From CAYPHA01 sp964410215 (GTDB taxonomy: Bacteria; Calditrichota; Calditrichia; Calditrichales; CAYPHA01): a DNA stretch of 64,000 nt. A program made the translations under genes and the position numbers. Below, in pieces: positions 1 through 7,121 of the stretch. Each line of letters opens with the position of its first letter. The first letter of the stretch is position 1. The notes beneath the pieces were generated by a model. It saw only the letters and a program-made list of their open reading frames with translations. It was not told where the DNA came from and did no database searches. The stretch is from the NCBI GenBank assembly GCA_964410215.1, contig CAYPHA010000016.1, positions 1 to 64,000 of the forward strand. The letters are read 5' to 3'.

Positions 1-58
1 GGGGTTAGGACGCTGGCCTCTCACGCCGGTAACAGGGGTTCGAATCCCCTACGCGCTA
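1..58 (+). tRNA. tRNA-Glu(CTC), 5' end cut by the window edge
   Basis: This is the 3' part of a tRNA. The anticodon stem CTGGC/GCCGG encloses a seven-base loop CTCTCAC, which places CTC at positions 34-36 (glutamate, reads GAG). The variable region, a T arm AGGGG-TTCGAAT-CCCCT and the 3' acceptor strand ACGCGCT with discriminator A follow. The 5' acceptor strand and most of the D arm lie outside the window. CCA is not encoded: ACT follows the acceptor strand. A factor-independent terminator follows directly. Confidence 0.9.
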
Positions 59-62
59 CTCA

Positions 63-87
63 CCCCCGTTTTCTACGGGGGTTTTTT
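63..87 (+). terminator. Rho-independent terminator of tRNA-Glu
   Basis: A perfect 7-bp stem CCCCCGT/ACGGGGG closes a five-base loop TTTCT and is followed by six T. It starts five bases after the tRNA-Glu discriminator base, so it most likely ends that transcript. Confidence 0.92.
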
Positions 88-160
88 GTTTCGTTAGATC
101 TATGGCAAAATCAATTCTAATCTGTTATTTTAACGAAAGAGCTAAATCATACCAGGGCAG

Positions 161-658
161 ATGTGGATTATGTTAAAGGATTCGGTGAAAGACAGGGATA
201 AGCGCTACATGCGTGAAGCCATTCGTGAGGGAAAAAAGGCGCTGAAAAGCGGTGACGTGCCGGTTGGCGCCGTGGTTGTGCACGAGGGGCATATAATCGG
301 ACGCGGCCACAACCAGGTAGAGCTGCTGAAAGATCCCACAGCCCACGCCGAGATGATTGCCATTACATCAGCAACCGGCACCCTGAAGGAAAAATGGCTG
401 CGCGAAGCCACGCTATATGTCACCGTCGAACCATGCTCCATGTGTGCCGGCGCTTCCGTCCTGGCACGGCTCAAACGCATCGTGTACGGTGTCCAGGATA
501 TCAAAACGGGCGCGCATTCGAGTCTGTTCAACCTGCTCAATGACCCGCGTCTGAACCATAAGATCGAAGTCGTTCCCGGCATTTTAAAGGAAGAATGTGC
601 CGCCCTGATGATCGACTTTTTTGAACAACTGCGCAATACACCCGACAGCCAGGTATAA
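161..658 (+). CDS. tadA: tRNA-specific adenosine deaminase TadA
   Basis: TadA deaminates adenosine 34 to inosine in tRNA-Arg(ACG), allowing wobble decoding. The 165-residue product is the usual size for the family. It carries the zinc-dependent cytidine/adenosine deaminase signature: HAE at residues 62-64 (His62 as zinc ligand, Glu64 as proton shuttle) and PCSMC at 91-95 with the two cysteine ligands. The PVGAVVV segment at 34-40 is typical of the fold. An AGGGCAG stretch lies just before the ATG at 161; a second in-frame ATG at 170 is an alternative start. This is the only protein gene on the plus strand in the window, between tRNA-Glu and tRNA-Ser. An 8-bp inverted repeat (TTTCGTTA at 89, TAACGAAA at 131) lies in its leader. 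Confidence 0.95.
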   Translation: MWIMLKDSVKDRDKRYMREAIREGKKALKSGDVPVGAVVVHEGHIIGRGHNQVELLKDPTAHAEMIAITSATGTLKEKWLREATLYVTVEPCSMCAGASVLARLKRIVYGVQDIKTGAHSSLFNLLNDPRLNHKIEVVPGILKEECAALMIDFFEQLRNTPDSQV

Positions 659-685
659 TGGCCGAAATTTTCCTGCTCATCTTGT

Positions 686-714
686 TTGCATCTTCCCTCT
701 GAAATGTGTAAAAT
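686..714 (+). promoter_or_regulatory. Candidate sigma-70-type promoter for tRNA-Ser
   Basis: TTGCAT at 686-691 and TAAAAT at 709-714 are separated by exactly 17 bases, close to the consensus -35 and -10 hexamers. The -10 box ends 50 bases before the tRNA-Ser 5' end, so a short processed leader would be needed. This rests on sequence match alone. Confidence 0.4.
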
Positions 715-763
715 AAGGGTTTTATATTACTTCGTAAACTTGGTGCCTTGGTGGTAAATCTTC

Positions 764-852
<89 letters not shown>

Positions 853-853
853 T

Positions 854-897
854 TACTGGCAGTTATCGAATCCGAAGGATGAGATTTACTGCCAGTT
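854..897. repeat. Imperfect long hairpin just behind tRNA-Ser
   Basis: ACTGGCAGT (855-863) is the exact reverse complement of ACTGCCAGT (888-896). The intervening bases continue the pairing in pieces (ATC/GAT, then ATCC/GGAT around a GAA loop). The result is a stem-loop of about 44 bases starting two bases after the tRNA CCA. It has no T-tract. Its right arm is also the beginning of the first 70-bp tandem repeat unit. It may serve as a processing or termination structure for tRNA-Ser; that is inference. Confidence 0.6.
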
Positions 898-1069
898 ATG
901 TCCCGGTGAGCGTCAGCGAAACCGGGACCTTGCATCTTCGCGAGTGCCAGCAAGCTTACTGCCAGTTATGTCCCGGTGAGCGTCAGCGAAACCGGGACCT
1001 TGCATCTTCGCGAGTGCCAGCAAGCTTACTGCCAGTTATGTCCCGGTGAGCGTCAGCGAAACCGGGACC
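886..1069. repeat. 70-bp tandem direct repeat, about 2.6 copies, each with an internal hairpin
   Basis: The unit beginning TTACTGCCAGTTATG occurs at 886, 956 and 1026. Two complete 70-bp copies are followed by a third that breaks off near 1069, and the copies look identical where they overlap. Each contains a perfect 8-bp inverted repeat, GTCCCGGT/ACCGGGAC, around a 13-base loop (first copy 900-928). The full units also carry a weaker CTTGC/GCAAG pair (929-933, 950-954). Short reading frames through the repeat have no coding support. The block fills the space between tRNA-Ser and the convergent DUF72 gene. The unit and period are too long, and the spacers absent, for a CRISPR array. Confidence 0.9.
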
Positions 1070-1095
1070 CGGAAGTGAAAAGCAGGAAGTAGGAA

Positions 1096-1899
1096 TTATG
1101 AATTCTGCTGGAATAGGTCTTTCTGTGCTTCCTCGAGGATGTTGATCATCTGTTTCGCATTTCTCACTGCCTGGCCATTTGGATGATTATTGAAAAAGAT
1201 ATACGTCTTATACGCTTTCTTTAAAATCGTGCTGATGTTGGTCAGCCACCCCCGCAGTTCTTCCTCATTGTAGGTGTAGTCATACCTGGCCATTCCCTTG
1301 CCATCCCACCAGTCCTTTTTATTACGACCATGAAACCGAATATAAGCTATATCCGTAGTAACGACCGATTCTGCCGGAAGCAGGCCATGCAGTTCGGGTT
1401 CATCTACATTAACATATCCGATATCAAGCGACTTCAGGAAATCGTGTAACGCCGGTTTGTTCCACGATTGATGGCGGAATTCGGCGAACAGGGGAAGATC
1501 ATTGCAAAAACGGCGTGTTTCTGACAGATAACGCCTGTTCGCTTCTGTATTCCTGAACGAATAGGGAAATTGTGCCAGAAATCCCTTAAAGCATCCGGCT
1601 TCCCGGAGTGGTAAAATAGAAGCCGTCAGGGCTTTGAGCGCTGCTTCATTTTCTTTCCGGATATGGGTTGTTTCGCGGTTGACTTTGACAATGAAATCAA
1701 AATCATCCGGTACTTTAAGCACCAGACGTTCAAACACCTGTGTTCCCGGAATTGCATAATAGGTGGCATTGATTTCCGAGCAGGAAAAGTGACCGGCATA
1801 AAATTCGAGCATGCGGTTTTTTGGCAGGTCGCGGGGATAAAAGGGGCCTTTCCAGTCATCATAGCTGTATCCCGATGTCCCGACGCGATAACGTATCAT
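1096..1899 (-). CDS. DUF72 (YecE-like) TIM-barrel protein
   Basis: This 267-residue protein belongs to the DUF72 family, a TIM-barrel fold whose biochemical role is not established. It opens with the family signature around GTSGYSYDDWKGPFYP (residues 8-23). It also shows the internal FAEFRHQSW segment, YIRFHGRN, and the C-terminal FFNNHPNGQAVRNA block. No signal peptide is seen, so it is probably cytoplasmic. Its ATG lies one base before the stop codon of the upstream lytic transglycosylase, so the two are very likely co-transcribed. It is the last gene of the long minus-strand run and faces the tandem repeat block. Length and motifs look intact. Confidence 0.9.
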   Translation of the reverse strand: MIRYRVGTSGYSYDDWKGPFYPRDLPKNRMLEFYAGHFSCSEINATYYAIPGTQVFERLVLKVPDDFDFIVKVNRETTHIRKENEAALKALTASILPLREAGCFKGFLAQFPYSFRNTEANRRYLSETRRFCNDLPLFAEFRHQSWNKPALHDFLKSLDIGYVNVDEPELHGLLPAESVVTTDIAYIRFHGRNKKDWWDGKGMARYDYTYNEEELRGWLTNISTILKKAYKTYIFFNNHPNGQAVRNAKQMINILEEAQKDLFQQNS

Positions 1900-1900
1900 A

Positions 1901-4135
1901 TCAGTTCCCGGTTTGGAAGGGGTCCGGTTCGTATGCCTGACCGAGCAGAATCTGTTCGGTCCCGATCTGAAAGTTATTATTTAACAGGCGGTATGCCCAG
2001 TAATTTTTCATTACTTTACGCACATAGTTACGCGTTTCGCGGTATTCGATATTCTCTATAAAGACATCGATAATATCCGATCCGGGAATTGTCTTCCATC
2101 GTTTTACGCGGTGCGGCCCGGCATTATAAGCGGCCAGAACCCATTCTTTGCGTTCAAAGCGACGGCTCAGTTGCTTCACATAGAGTGAGCCAAGGTGGAT
2201 ATTATATTCCGGATTAAAGAGTTGTTCGGTTTTATGAAAAGATACCCTTGCCAGACGCGCCATATCCTGTGCCGTTATCCGGATGAGTTGCATCAGACCG
2301 AAGGCATCCGCCCATGAGTGAGCCCGGGGATCAAAGGCGCTCTCCTGCTTCATGATGGCAAAAAGCAGTTCTTTTTCAATTCCGTAGCGACTGGCGTATT
2401 TTTCGACTTCCCGGTCATAATAAAACGGAAAGCGTTCTTTCAGGATGAATAATTTATCCGAATAGGGTATGTCTCTGTAAAATTTTCTATTGATATAATC
2501 ATACAGGCGGAACGCTTTTGTATAGGCATGAAACTGCTTGTAAATTTCGGCAAGTGATACCCATTCTTCCGGAGTGGACGCGACCAGCTTCACATTGTCA
2601 ATAGAGCCGAAGGCATAATTTTCGCCCAGGAGCTCATAGATCTGATAGACTTCATCAAAATAAGGCAGAAGGTTGGAAAAACCATTCGAATGAGAATGCA
2701 GAAACTGGCTGCTGCGGCGGAAATCACGACTGACCGCCCAGTTGGAGTCGATATGGGCTTTGTGGATGAGATAGCTTTTCATAGTGTAATAACTATCCCA
2801 CATATCTTTCGCCAGATCAAGGCGCAGTCGTTTTGCCGAAACGGTATCCCCCTGCTGATCCCGGCACAGGGAGGCCCAGTACTGGGCACGTTGTTTATCG
2901 GGATCCGGCCACCTGCGGAACCGGATATCATTGAATATCTGGTCCGCTTCGGCATAGCGTCCCATACGGTACTGATTAAAGCCTTCCCTGAAATACGCTT
3001 CCCGTGCAAAGCTGCTTCGCGGCCAGCGTGTGCGGACCATATGATACAATTCAATGGCCCCCTGGGGATCTTTCATTTCCTCTTTAATCCATCCCGCCTT
3101 CCACACGGCTTCTGAGGCAATGCGTCTCCGCGGGTAGCGGTTGGCATAGTCGACATAAGCGTCGATTGCTTTTTGTTTCTGACCTTTGCGCAGGTAAATA
3201 CGGGCCAGGTAGAGGCGGATTCGCGGTTCCAGGTTTTTGTTATGCAATCCTTCAAGAAGGTTGTTAAATCCATATAGTGCGGTGCTGTAATGTCCCCGCG
3301 CGTAGTAAACGCGCAGCAGGTAATACCGTGCCTTTTCCTTATTTGCCGTATTTTTTTCGCTTTTTGCATAATTTTCCAACAGGGTGTTAAGGGCGGTATA
3401 TTCCCTGTTTGCATAATAGACATCGGCAATATTAAAAAACTGATCCCGGGACCATTTTGTTTCAGTTGACTGCAGCCACTGCACAAGTTCCAGGGTCTCT
3501 TTCCTGTTTTCGTATTTTTTAAGGATCTGGTAATACTCGTCCTTAGCCAGCTTCTTTTTACCGGACCGGTACAGGCAATGAGCCGCCCGGATTTTGTATT
3601 CACCGGTACGAACCTTGTTTATGTTTCGGCTGATCGCTTCTAAATAATACACCCGGGCCCGGTACCAGGAATTTTTCTCATAGAATGCATTGGCGAGCGG
3701 GAGAACCAGGGAATCAGCCAGAAAATGTGAATCGTAGTTTATAATATATGAAACAGCCCGGTCCATGGCCTTATTCTCATTGAGCTGCCACAGACTGCGA
3801 ATATAGAAATATTCTGAGTAGGCCTTGAGATAGGCCTGTTGTCTGTCGAGGTCGAGGAACAGGCGGCTCGCTTCCTCGAACTGTCCCGTTTTATAACAGG
3901 AATAAGCCATCTTAAAGACAGAGGATTCATGTAACTGCCTTGGAGAACGTTCAAAGGCATTTCGATAGGATTTTACTGCGGCATTATAATTCTTTTCCTG
4001 ATAGAGGCTGTCAGCAATCTGGAGATGATACCCTGAGGAAAGCAATTCATGATGTTCGGGAATATCGCCCCGGGAGGTCGAGGTGACCAGCGATAATAAG
4101 ACCGGTATGATCCATGCGAGCGATTTCCACATCAT
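1901..4135 (-). CDS. slt: Lytic murein transglycosylase with N-terminal helical/TPR repeats (Slt70-like)
   Basis: This enzyme would cleave the MurNAc-GlcNAc bond of peptidoglycan with 1,6-anhydro ring formation. The 744-residue protein starts with a secretion signal (hydrophobic run at about 6-17). A long superhelical array of TPR-like repeats follows (about 35-520; one reads GQFEEASRLFLDL). The C-terminal SLT domain (about 575-700) carries the hallmarks MKQESAF with catalytic Glu598, GLMQL, and AAYNAGP. The architecture resembles E. coli Slt70, with a longer repeat region. The gene leads the DUF72 gene with a one-base gap and follows the M30-like protease gene after 111 bases holding a hairpin at 4173-4200. 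An AGGATAAGTAATA stretch before the ATG is a plausible ribosome site. Confidence 0.93.
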   Translation of the reverse strand: MMWKSLAWIIPVLLSLVTSTSRGDIPEHHELLSSGYHLQIADSLYQEKNYNAAVKSYRNAFERSPRQLHESSVFKMAYSCYKTGQFEEASRLFLDLDRQQAYLKAYSEYFYIRSLWQLNENKAMDRAVSYIINYDSHFLADSLVLPLANAFYEKNSWYRARVYYLEAISRNINKVRTGEYKIRAAHCLYRSGKKKLAKDEYYQILKKYENRKETLELVQWLQSTETKWSRDQFFNIADVYYANREYTALNTLLENYAKSEKNTANKEKARYYLLRVYYARGHYSTALYGFNNLLEGLHNKNLEPRIRLYLARIYLRKGQKQKAIDAYVDYANRYPRRRIASEAVWKAGWIKEEMKDPQGAIELYHMVRTRWPRSSFAREAYFREGFNQYRMGRYAEADQIFNDIRFRRWPDPDKQRAQYWASLCRDQQGDTVSAKRLRLDLAKDMWDSYYTMKSYLIHKAHIDSNWAVSRDFRRSSQFLHSHSNGFSNLLPYFDEVYQIYELLGENYAFGSIDNVKLVASTPEEWVSLAEIYKQFHAYTKAFRLYDYINRKFYRDIPYSDKLFILKERFPFYYDREVEKYASRYGIEKELLFAIMKQESAFDPRAHSWADAFGLMQLIRITAQDMARLARVSFHKTEQLFNPEYNIHLGSLYVKQLSRRFERKEWVLAAYNAGPHRVKRWKTIPGSDIIDVFIENIEYRETRNYVRKVMKNYWAYRLLNNNFQIGTEQILLGQAYEPDPFQTGN

Positions 4136-4172
4136 TATTACTTATCCTGCCTGTATCATTTTTTCGTATCGT

Positions 4173-4200
4173 CAAAGGTAAAATAACCATTTAACCTTTG
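4173..4200 (-). terminator. Hairpin between protease and transglycosylase genes, possible weak terminator
   Basis: CAAAGGTAAAAT and ATTTAACCTTTG form a 12-bp stem with one mismatch around an AACC loop. The hairpin lies about 46 bases after the stop of the M30-like gene and about 38 before the ATG of the transglycosylase gene. A run of A on the plus strand reads as a mixed U/A tract rather than a clean U-tract, so termination is uncertain. The motif AAAGGTAAAA recurs in the inverted repeat upstream of porV. Confidence 0.4.
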
Positions 4201-4246
4201 CCCTACCGTGATAAACAACAAATTTTTCCGGATTTTACCGGATCAT

Positions 4247-6463
4247 TCACTGAATCACGAGAATTTTTTTGTATATTTCCTGACCGTTCGAACGCAAGCG
4301 CAGGAAATAAGTCCCCGTCGCTACGCGGTTTTGGCGGTTATTGGTTCCATCCCAGTAAATTAAACCGGCCAGACGGTCATCGGTTGCTGAATATACCGTT
4401 TCCCCGAGAATATTGAACACATCCAGTTGCAGCGCACTGGTGCCGCTATATATATAATTTATATTCAACGTACTTTGTTCCCCCGGAGAAAGGGGATTCG
4501 GCCCGACCCAGGCCCATTTCAGATCACCTTCACGGCTATCGGCGGGTTTCTGATTGAGCGGTACACCCAGCTCGGCCCTGATCATCCAGACCCCATCCAG
4601 TGCATCCCCTCCCTGGATCTGATACCGGCTAAGGTTCTGAAACGTTCCATTCCCCACCTTAAGATAGGATGTACTTGTCTTCGGTTGCACATCACTGTAT
4701 CCCATGCTTCCATTATCATTATACTCGAGACCAATTTCGATGACTTGACCTTTATCCCGCATAACGGTAAAATTCTCTACATCCACGCGAATCCAGGCAT
4801 TGGAAACGGCATTTTTCAGCCTGACAGATTGTGAACGTGGTTGCAGTTTACCCTGTATGGGCTCCTCGTACAGGTGCACAACGATCTCTCCCCCGCCCGA
4901 TCCGTTAAAAAATTCGACCGATTTTAAGGTCGTGGAATCCCGGGATATTTCAAAAGAAGCTGCGTTGACATTTCCACCCGACGTAATCAGAAACGCCGGT
5001 GTTTCCTCACCGTCATAATGGGATGTAAGATAGTTTCTCTCGATACCGGATGCATCGAGAATCAGGCTGCTGGAGGTGCTTGTATTATTCAGATAGAGTA
5101 TAGATTTTGTATGGTAGGGAAAGATAAAAAACGGGTCAAAATAAGGGAATACAATATTTTCTTCCAGCAGCAGGTCGCCGTCGCTTGCCAGGCGATGGGA
5201 ATAGAGCGCACCGAAGTAACTGCCTTCCTGCTCGATGTACAGTGAATCCACATTCGTCAGATCCACGGTATATAACGAATAGGGGCGGATATTCAGTGCC
5301 TTTGAAGACGGGAACGTGGTGATACGTTCCACCGGTAAGGCGCGCAGGTATTGCAGTTCCGGATTTAAAAATGTGTATTCCGGAAAAACCGCGGGATCAT
5401 TGGTTACGATGGTCTTAAAAAAATTCAACACCACCTCACCGAATGAAACCGGGAAATCTTCCAGGAAAAGCGCATCTTCGATTCCGCTGATCCCGGCATT
5501 CTCATTCATCGATATCGCCGAAATCAGATCGAGGCCGAACTGTTCATAGAGAAAATAAGTAAACAAAGCCACTTTCGCGTAATGATTGAGGGAAACATCG
5601 AAATCGGATCCTTCGAAATCCACCAGGCTGATTTCCGTTGATCTGAGGTAGTAGGAAGGATCACGCAGGCCGTATCCGCACAGATAAGAAGCAATTTCCG
5701 ATAATCCCTCATTCACAAAGGTTTCTTCATCCCGGTCGTTCTTAAATTGTATGAGATGCTGATACTCATGTGCCACGGTACCGAGGGAGGAATCGTATTC
5801 ATAGCCGTCCCCGCCGGCATTTTCACGGTATATACCGGGATAGGTATCGATGTACATCAGGTCCGCCTTATTGGAACCGGAAGAGGACGTCTGCTGATCA
5901 CGGGGATAGAAGAATCCACCTACATACCCGCCTGTACCATCCCAGCCATCCTTGATATCCACCAGCAGGAATTCGATGGTGCCGTTATTGTCGATATCCG
6001 GCGGCATCCCGAATATTTCGTGTTCCAGTTCCACGATTCCTTTATTTCGGTCGAGACTTCCATCGGGTGTTTCTTCGGTAAGCCCGTCAAGAATCGTCTG
6101 AATAACCGTCTCATTAACATGTCCGTTGGCGAATTCCTCGTTGTCCACCCAGATATTGACACCTTTGTTCGTAGCCCTGAGTGTTGCCGTCACCTGGTCG
6201 AATTTTACTTTATCGAGATCTTCCAGATTCAATACATTGAACTGACGTTCTTCCCCCACTTCGTAATGTGTTTTTTGAACCGTTTGAAATTTCATGAGGG
6301 CTGAGGGATTATTGTTTTGCAGTGCTTGAAAGTAAGCCTCAACCGCCGGATCATCCGGGAGAAACGGATGGGCACACACCGGATACGATATGTTGGCAGG
6401 CCCCTGCCCGGCGGCATGAACCGTTGTGAGCAGAATAAAGAAAAGGATGCTTCGAAATATCAT
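4247..6463 (-). CDS. Secreted zinc metalloprotease (M30-like) with type IX sorting domain
   Basis: A signal peptide (about residues 1-18) is followed by a catalytic domain. HEYQH at 232-236 gives two zinc-binding histidines and the general base Glu233, and the downstream NEGLSE segment (251-256) supplies a likely third ligand. The pattern HEYQHLIQ...NEGLSE resembles hyicolysin-type M30 peptidases. A large beta-rich region follows. The C-terminal ~85 residues begin with PNPLSPGE and contain FNILGETVY and ATGTYFLRL, which matches a type A sorting domain recognised by the type IX secretion system. The protein is therefore probably exported and surface-anchored or released. I chose the ATG at 6463; an adjoining upstream TTG is less likely. 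Start and PilZ stop are only five bases apart. Confidence 0.87.
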   Translation of the reverse strand: MIFRSILFFILLTTVHAAGQGPANISYPVCAHPFLPDDPAVEAYFQALQNNNPSALMKFQTVQKTHYEVGEERQFNVLNLEDLDKVKFDQVTATLRATNKGVNIWVDNEEFANGHVNETVIQTILDGLTEETPDGSLDRNKGIVELEHEIFGMPPDIDNNGTIEFLLVDIKDGWDGTGGYVGGFFYPRDQQTSSSGSNKADLMYIDTYPGIYRENAGGDGYEYDSSLGTVAHEYQHLIQFKNDRDEETFVNEGLSEIASYLCGYGLRDPSYYLRSTEISLVDFEGSDFDVSLNHYAKVALFTYFLYEQFGLDLISAISMNENAGISGIEDALFLEDFPVSFGEVVLNFFKTIVTNDPAVFPEYTFLNPELQYLRALPVERITTFPSSKALNIRPYSLYTVDLTNVDSLYIEQEGSYFGALYSHRLASDGDLLLEENIVFPYFDPFFIFPYHTKSILYLNNTSTSSSLILDASGIERNYLTSHYDGEETPAFLITSGGNVNAASFEISRDSTTLKSVEFFNGSGGGEIVVHLYEEPIQGKLQPRSQSVRLKNAVSNAWIRVDVENFTVMRDKGQVIEIGLEYNDNGSMGYSDVQPKTSTSYLKVGNGTFQNLSRYQIQGGDALDGVWMIRAELGVPLNQKPADSREGDLKWAWVGPNPLSPGEQSTLNINYIYSGTSALQLDVFNILGETVYSATDDRLAGLIYWDGTNNRQNRVATGTYFLRLRSNGQEIYKKILVIQ

Positions 6464-6468
6464 CAACT

Positions 6469-6807
6469 CTACTTCAAAATATGCGGATAAATCGTTGCCA
6501 GTTTGTTTAGGTCGTCGGCTGACAAATACTCAAATTCGATTCCAATCTGAAACGCTTCATCATGAATCTTATGATGATTCCGGACAATCCCGATAGTCTT
6601 TAAAATATCCTGTCCAAGGCCGATACTCAGCTCGATCCGCAAACCGGGTTCAAAAGGTTCCTTGGCCTCTATAGACACACCGGTGCGACTGATATCCAGT
6701 GTCTTCACCATACCTTCGTTGAAAACCCGTCCCTCCGCATCAAATAAACGGAATGACAAGAGATTTTGGGAACCGATACGTTCAGCTCCTCTTCCTTCAA
6801 AATCCAA
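6469..6807 (-). CDS. PilZ domain protein, candidate c-di-GMP receptor
   Basis: This 112-residue single-domain protein looks like PilZ. It has R6-GAE-R10 near the N-terminus (the RxxxR element) and DISRTG at about residues 40-45 (the D/NxSxxG element), spaced by beta strands as in the family. PilZ domains bind cyclic di-GMP and change the activity of a partner. No diguanylate cyclase or partner is evident nearby. The start codon is TTG: GGGAGG at 6813-6818 with five-base spacing strongly supports it, and no nearby ATG fits. The gene is packed between a 95-residue unknown protein and the M30-like protease. The match to the domain is moderate because the first arginine motif is short of the usual RR..R context. 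Confidence 0.78.
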   Translation of the reverse strand: MDFEGRGAERIGSQNLLSFRLFDAEGRVFNEGMVKTLDISRTGVSIEAKEPFEPGLRIELSIGLGQDILKTIGIVRNHHKIHDEAFQIGIEFEYLSADDLNKLATIYPHILK

Positions 6808-6822
6808 TGTATCCTCCCGACG

Positions 6823-7110
6823 TTAGTTTACGTTCACAGATTCCTTTTTGGAAAAGATATCATTTTCTTTTAAAAACGTAAATAATTCATCCGAAAGCAA
6901 TGCCTTCGGGATATCCATTCGTTTCAGTTCTTCCAGGATCAGGTTAATTTTAGCGGTCGCCTCCGCTTTACGGTTGATATAAAAACAGGTTTCATCGTGG
7001 TAACGAATAAGCCCGCCTTTAAAATCCCCCCGATCCTGTTTTACAGGTATACTAAGCTTTTCCAGTAAAACAATCAATTCTTCCAGTATTTTATTTTCAT
7101 CCATTGGCAT
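6823..7110 (-). CDS. Small conserved-looking protein of unknown function
   Basis: I do not recognise this 95-residue protein. It has no signal peptide or membrane segment. It appears alpha/beta: a leucine-rich N-terminal helix (ILEELIVLLEKLSI), a short beta segment (GGLIRYHDETCFYINRK) and a second helix (INLILEELKRMDIP). The composition is balanced and the gene is tightly packed, 11 bases after manC and 15 before the PilZ gene, so I take it as real. The ATG at 7108-7110 has no obvious Shine-Dalgarno site; an ATG two codons later is equally possible. Confidence 0.65.
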   Translation of the reverse strand: MPMDENKILEELIVLLEKLSIPVKQDRGDFKGGLIRYHDETCFYINRKAEATAKINLILEELKRMDIPKALLSDELFTFLKENDIFSKKESVNVN

Positions 7111-7121
7111 AAGAATCTGTT

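Noticed and set aside
886..1069. CRISPR array
   Set aside because: The 70-bp units follow one another directly with no unique spacers, and no cas genes are present.
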